Source: Rhodoblastus sp052145335 (GTDB lineage: Bacteria; Pseudomonadota; Alphaproteobacteria; Rhizobiales; Beijerinckiaceae). Taken from it: DNA of 8,656 nt. The stretch spans positions 1-8,656 of the forward strand of contig NZ_JBKQOU010000002.1 of NCBI RefSeq assembly GCF_052145335.1. The letters run 5' to 3'. The position numbers and the translations under genes were made by a program. Positions 6,662-8,656 of the stretch are shown here, piece by piece (the first letter of the stretch is position 1; the number at the start of each line of letters is the position of its first letter). The notes beneath the pieces are model-generated. The model was not told the DNA's origin. It was given only the letters and a program-made list of their open reading frames with translations, and searched no databases.

Positions 6662-8148
6662 CAAATTAACGCCAGACCTAACGAGATGGCGACGGCAAGC
6701 CCGATAGCCAAGCTTGTGCGATCCTTCAAAGCGAAAAGCAAGGGATCGTCGGTCATCTGCCCGCGATGCGACAACAACCAGACGCGTGCGGTCCAAAGGA
6801 AGACCGCCAATGGCTCAAACCACAAATATTGCGGATGTTCGAACAAGGGGCGGGATAAAACTTCCTCCGTCAAATAAAGCACCAGGATGACAATCGAAGC
6901 GATTGAGGCACCCGCGCCATAGACGAGGGTGACATCATTGTCTTCGATGTGATAGCCGCGGCCATACACTATGCCGCTCTCGGAATGGCCGGCGCCGGAT
7001 GCGGCTGCGCGCAGGAGTTCGGTATGGCGTTTGGCAATCGCCAGCGAGAAGAAAAAGAACATCGAGAAACTGAGCAGCCATACCGACCATTCCTGACCGG
7101 CGGCGACGACGCCCAACGCCAGGCGCAATGTGAACAATGTCGCAAGAATGGTGACATCCAGTATGGGCACGCGCTTAAGGCGCAAGGAATAGGCCAGTGT
7201 CAGCAGCAGATAAGCCAAGAGCACCAAGCCGATCCCGGGCGACATCCAAAATCCCAGCCCTAGCAACATCGGAATTCCCAAACCTGCGGCGACCAGGCCA
7301 TACTCCACCGGTAGAACGCCGGAAGCGAAGGGGCGTCTGGATTTGGACCAGTGCAGGCGATCCGCCGAAAGGTCGACAATGTCGTTGAGCATATAGGTCA
7401 AGGACGCGAGAACGCAGAGGATCATCATCGCGACAAACGCAGACAGAGCGCCGCTGACGCTCAAGTTCCGCAAACCCAGCAGGATCGGGACCATGACCAG
7501 GATGTTCTTTGCCCACTGATGCGGTCGCGCAGCCTTGAGCCAGGGGCGAAAGCCGCTAGGCGGCGCATCAAAAACGCGTTCGATCGGGACTCCGCTCGCA
7601 GAGACCTCGCCCAATAATTTTTTGTCGGAGGACACCACAATCGCGCCGGCAGCTTGCTTCCAGATCGGAAAATCCGCTCGGCAGTCGCCCGCATAGACAA
7701 AGCCCTGCGGAAAGACCGTCTTCAATCGTTCCGCCTTCCGCGCCCCCTTGAGATTATGGTCGTTTTCGCTCGCGTGGACGGAACTGAACAGGCCCAGCCG
7801 CGCGGCCACCGCTTCCGCGATGTTGCGATCAGCCGCCGTGGCCAAATTGACAGACCGTCCGCGCGCTTCCTCATCGCGAAGAAAATCGACAAGTTCTTTT
7901 CGCAGGGGCAAAGTCTCGAGATCGAGATCCGTCCCTTCAGCAAGAACCTGCTTGGAGGCCGCCTTGCCACGAAAAATCAGCTTCGCGATTGCTTGAATGG
8001 CGACCAAAGGGCGATTGAAGAGCGCCGAAACGAATGTTTCGGAATAGCTGTCCGTTACAAGCAACGTGCCGTCAAGGTCCACCACCAGCGGCAATTCGAA
8101 CCTGGCCGGCGACTTGCCAGAGGCTCCATCAGAAAGCGTTGCCGGCAT
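6661..8148 (-). CDS. HAD phosphatase-UbiA prenyltransferase fusion (polyprenyl-phospho-ribose synthase candidate)
   Basis: A 495-residue fusion. Residues about 20-195 form a HAD hydrolase domain: motif I DLDGTL (D24 and D26), a Thr in NLATAAD (T104) for motif II, K134/K138 in HNLKGARK, and GDCRADF (D155, D159) for motif IV. Residues about 200-495 are a UbiA-type integral membrane prenyltransferase with eight to nine hydrophobic helices. It starts with the RPHQWAKN motif and has the first Asp motif NDIVDLSADR (N255, D256, D259, D263). YSLRLKRVPILDV..L..TLR (320-342) is the second. This subgroup includes Rv3806c, which joins PRPP to decaprenyl phosphate. The product still carries a 5-phosphate, which the fused HAD domain could remove. 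No separate PAP2-type phosphatase is visible here. The start ATG is preceded by GGAGGT at 8152-8157. It is the first gene of the overlapping set with DprE1 and DprE2. Confidence 0.9.
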   Translation of the reverse strand: MPATLSDGASGKSPARFELPLVVDLDGTLLVTDSYSETFVSALFNRPLVAIQAIAKLIFRGKAASKQVLAEGTDLDLETLPLRKELVDFLRDEEARGRSVNLATAADRNIAEAVAARLGLFSSVHASENDHNLKGARKAERLKTVFPQGFVYAGDCRADFPIWKQAAGAIVVSSDKKLLGEVSASGVPIERVFDAPPSGFRPWLKAARPHQWAKNILVMVPILLGLRNLSVSGALSAFVAMMILCVLASLTYMLNDIVDLSADRLHWSKSRRPFASGVLPVEYGLVAAGLGIPMLLGLGFWMSPGIGLVLLAYLLLTLAYSLRLKRVPILDVTILATLFTLRLALGVVAAGQEWSVWLLSFSMFFFFSLAIAKRHTELLRAAASGAGHSESGIVYGRGYHIEDNDVTLVYGAGASIASIVILVLYLTEEVLSRPLFEHPQYLWFEPLAVFLWTARVWLLSHRGQMTDDPLLFALKDRTSLAIGLAVAISLGLALI

Positions 8149-8318
8149 GACACCTCCATTTTATCGCTTTCTTACCACATCCTCGGACCTGCCGAGCGAC
8201 GGGCATCACTTTCTCAGAGACGGTATTTGATACCGAGAGCGTTCCGACTTGCTGCGAAATGACTGTCATAACTCGCATTGTTTGCGGCGTACGTGGATAA
8301 AAAACGCCTTGCTCCGCG
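8149..8318 (-). promoter_or_regulatory. Intergenic region upstream of the HAD-UbiA gene, with two small palindromes
   Basis: It holds 170 bases between the stop of the upstream gene and the HAD-UbiA start. A strong GGAGGT lies at 8152-8157, four bases from the ATG counting from GGAGG. Two perfect inverted repeats stand out: CGGTATttgATACCG (8221-8235) and ATGACtGTCAT (8259-8269), spaced by 23 bases, which could be operator half-sites or hairpins. Right after the upstream stop the minus strand has an ACGC...GCGT stem followed by TTTTTT (about 8300-8319), a weak terminator candidate. I could not identify a convincing -35/-10 pair. Transcription of the cluster may start here or come from upstream. 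Confidence 0.35.
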
Positions 8319-8656
8319 TCATTGCCTTTGATCGCGGACAGAAGTTGGCGCGCCAATCAAAAAAACCGGGCAGTTGTTGATAGTCTCGACCGCGGCGGCG
8401 GGATATTTCGCACGCACGGCTGAAAGCACATGCTCCGTGTTGGGGCTCTTGCAAACCACAATGGCGGCCGGCTCCCGATCGAGAAAGCGTTCGCGGTGCT
8501 CGATCGCATCGATTTCAAAATTCTTCCACGGCCACGCCGGGACGGTCAGTGACTTGCGCTGCGAATAGAAGGCGACTTCACTCGACCAGTCGAAGCCGTA
8601 CCATATGACTGTATCGTCTTCAGCCGTATGCGCCTTGATGAATTCAGCGATTTTCA
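8319..8656 (-). CDS. C-terminal part of a probable GT39/ArnT-like membrane glycosyltransferase (5' end outside the window)
   Basis: The minus strand is open from the right edge to a TGA at 8319-8321, giving 111 residues, with no start codon inside the window that looks real. The segment starts KIAEFIKAHT and continues with DDTVIWYGFDWSSEVAFYSQ, then a charged region and VVCKSPNTEHVL, ending FLIGAPTSVRDQRQ. It has no membrane helix. The WYGFDWSSEVAFYS..RKSLTVP pattern resembles the soluble C-terminal domain of bacterial GT39/PMT-like (GT-C fold) proteins, whose N-terminal part would carry many membrane helices. Such enzymes transfer sugars from polyprenyl phosphate on the outer face of the membrane, which would fit a cluster making a lipid-linked pentose. 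The assignment rests on a short region and on context, so the catalytic part has to be seen to confirm it. Confidence 0.45.
   Translation of the reverse strand, partial: KIAEFIKAHTAEDDTVIWYGFDWSSEVAFYSQRKSLTVPAWPWKNFEIDAIEHRERFLDREPAAIVVCKSPNTEHVLSAVRAKYPAAAVETINNCPVFLIGAPTSVRDQRQ

Noticed and set aside
6587..6877. Plus-strand open frame with CPRC and CGC, resembling a zinc ribbon
   Set aside because: It is antisense to the last membrane helices of the UbiA domain and the start of DprE1. The Cys spacing is incomplete and no ribosome site stands out.

Overview
The window looks like part of an alphaproteobacterial chromosome, most likely Hyphomicrobiales (rhizobia or related methylotrophs). 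This rests on the GC-rich coding style, the type of insertion sequences and the sequence of a tRNA-Gly 3' fragment. The genus cannot be fixed from the sequence alone.

Right part (about 1859-8656): a minus-strand block of tightly packed genes. In order of transcription it holds the C-terminus of a probable polyprenyl-sugar-dependent membrane glycosyltransferase (8319 to the window edge, partial), a HAD-UbiA fusion (6661-8148), a DprE1-like FAD oxidase (5348-6661), a DprE2-like short-chain reductase (4599-5351), an extended-SDR epimerase-like protein (3662-4591), a FAD/NAD(P)-binding oxidoreductase of the amine-oxidase type (2334-3650) and a GtrA-family four-helix membrane protein (1859-2260). 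The first two junctions overlap (TGATG and ATGA) and the next two gaps are 7 and 11 bases, so HAD-UbiA to the FAD oxidoreductase is almost certainly one transcript. GtrA follows after 73 bases.

UbiA, DprE1 and DprE2 are the mycobacterial route to decaprenyl-phospho-arabinose: UbiA puts ribose-5-phosphate from PRPP on the lipid, a phosphatase removes the 5-phosphate, and DprE1/DprE2 epimerise C2' of ribose by oxidation and reduction. Here the fused HAD domain is a candidate for the missing phosphatase step. The cassette therefore probably supplies lipid-linked D-arabinofuranose (or a related sugar) for an unknown surface glycan, glycolipid or glycoprotein. GtrA would be a flippase candidate and the partial upstream gene a transferase candidate. 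The roles of the epimerase-like protein and the FAD oxidoreductase in this setting are not known.

Left part (1-1858): a mobile-element scar zone. It starts with an internally deleted IS5-family transposase remnant (1-222). Two fragments of a tRNA-Gly 3' end follow in the same orientation (289-330 and 464-481), which look like attachment-site remnants of an integrated element. A full-length IS3-family element (484-1751) with an OrfA/OrfB pair and imperfect terminal inverted repeats comes next, with no visible target-site duplication. The orientation of the tRNA fragments places the sugar cluster on the side where an integrated element would lie, so the cluster may be on, or border, a genomic island.
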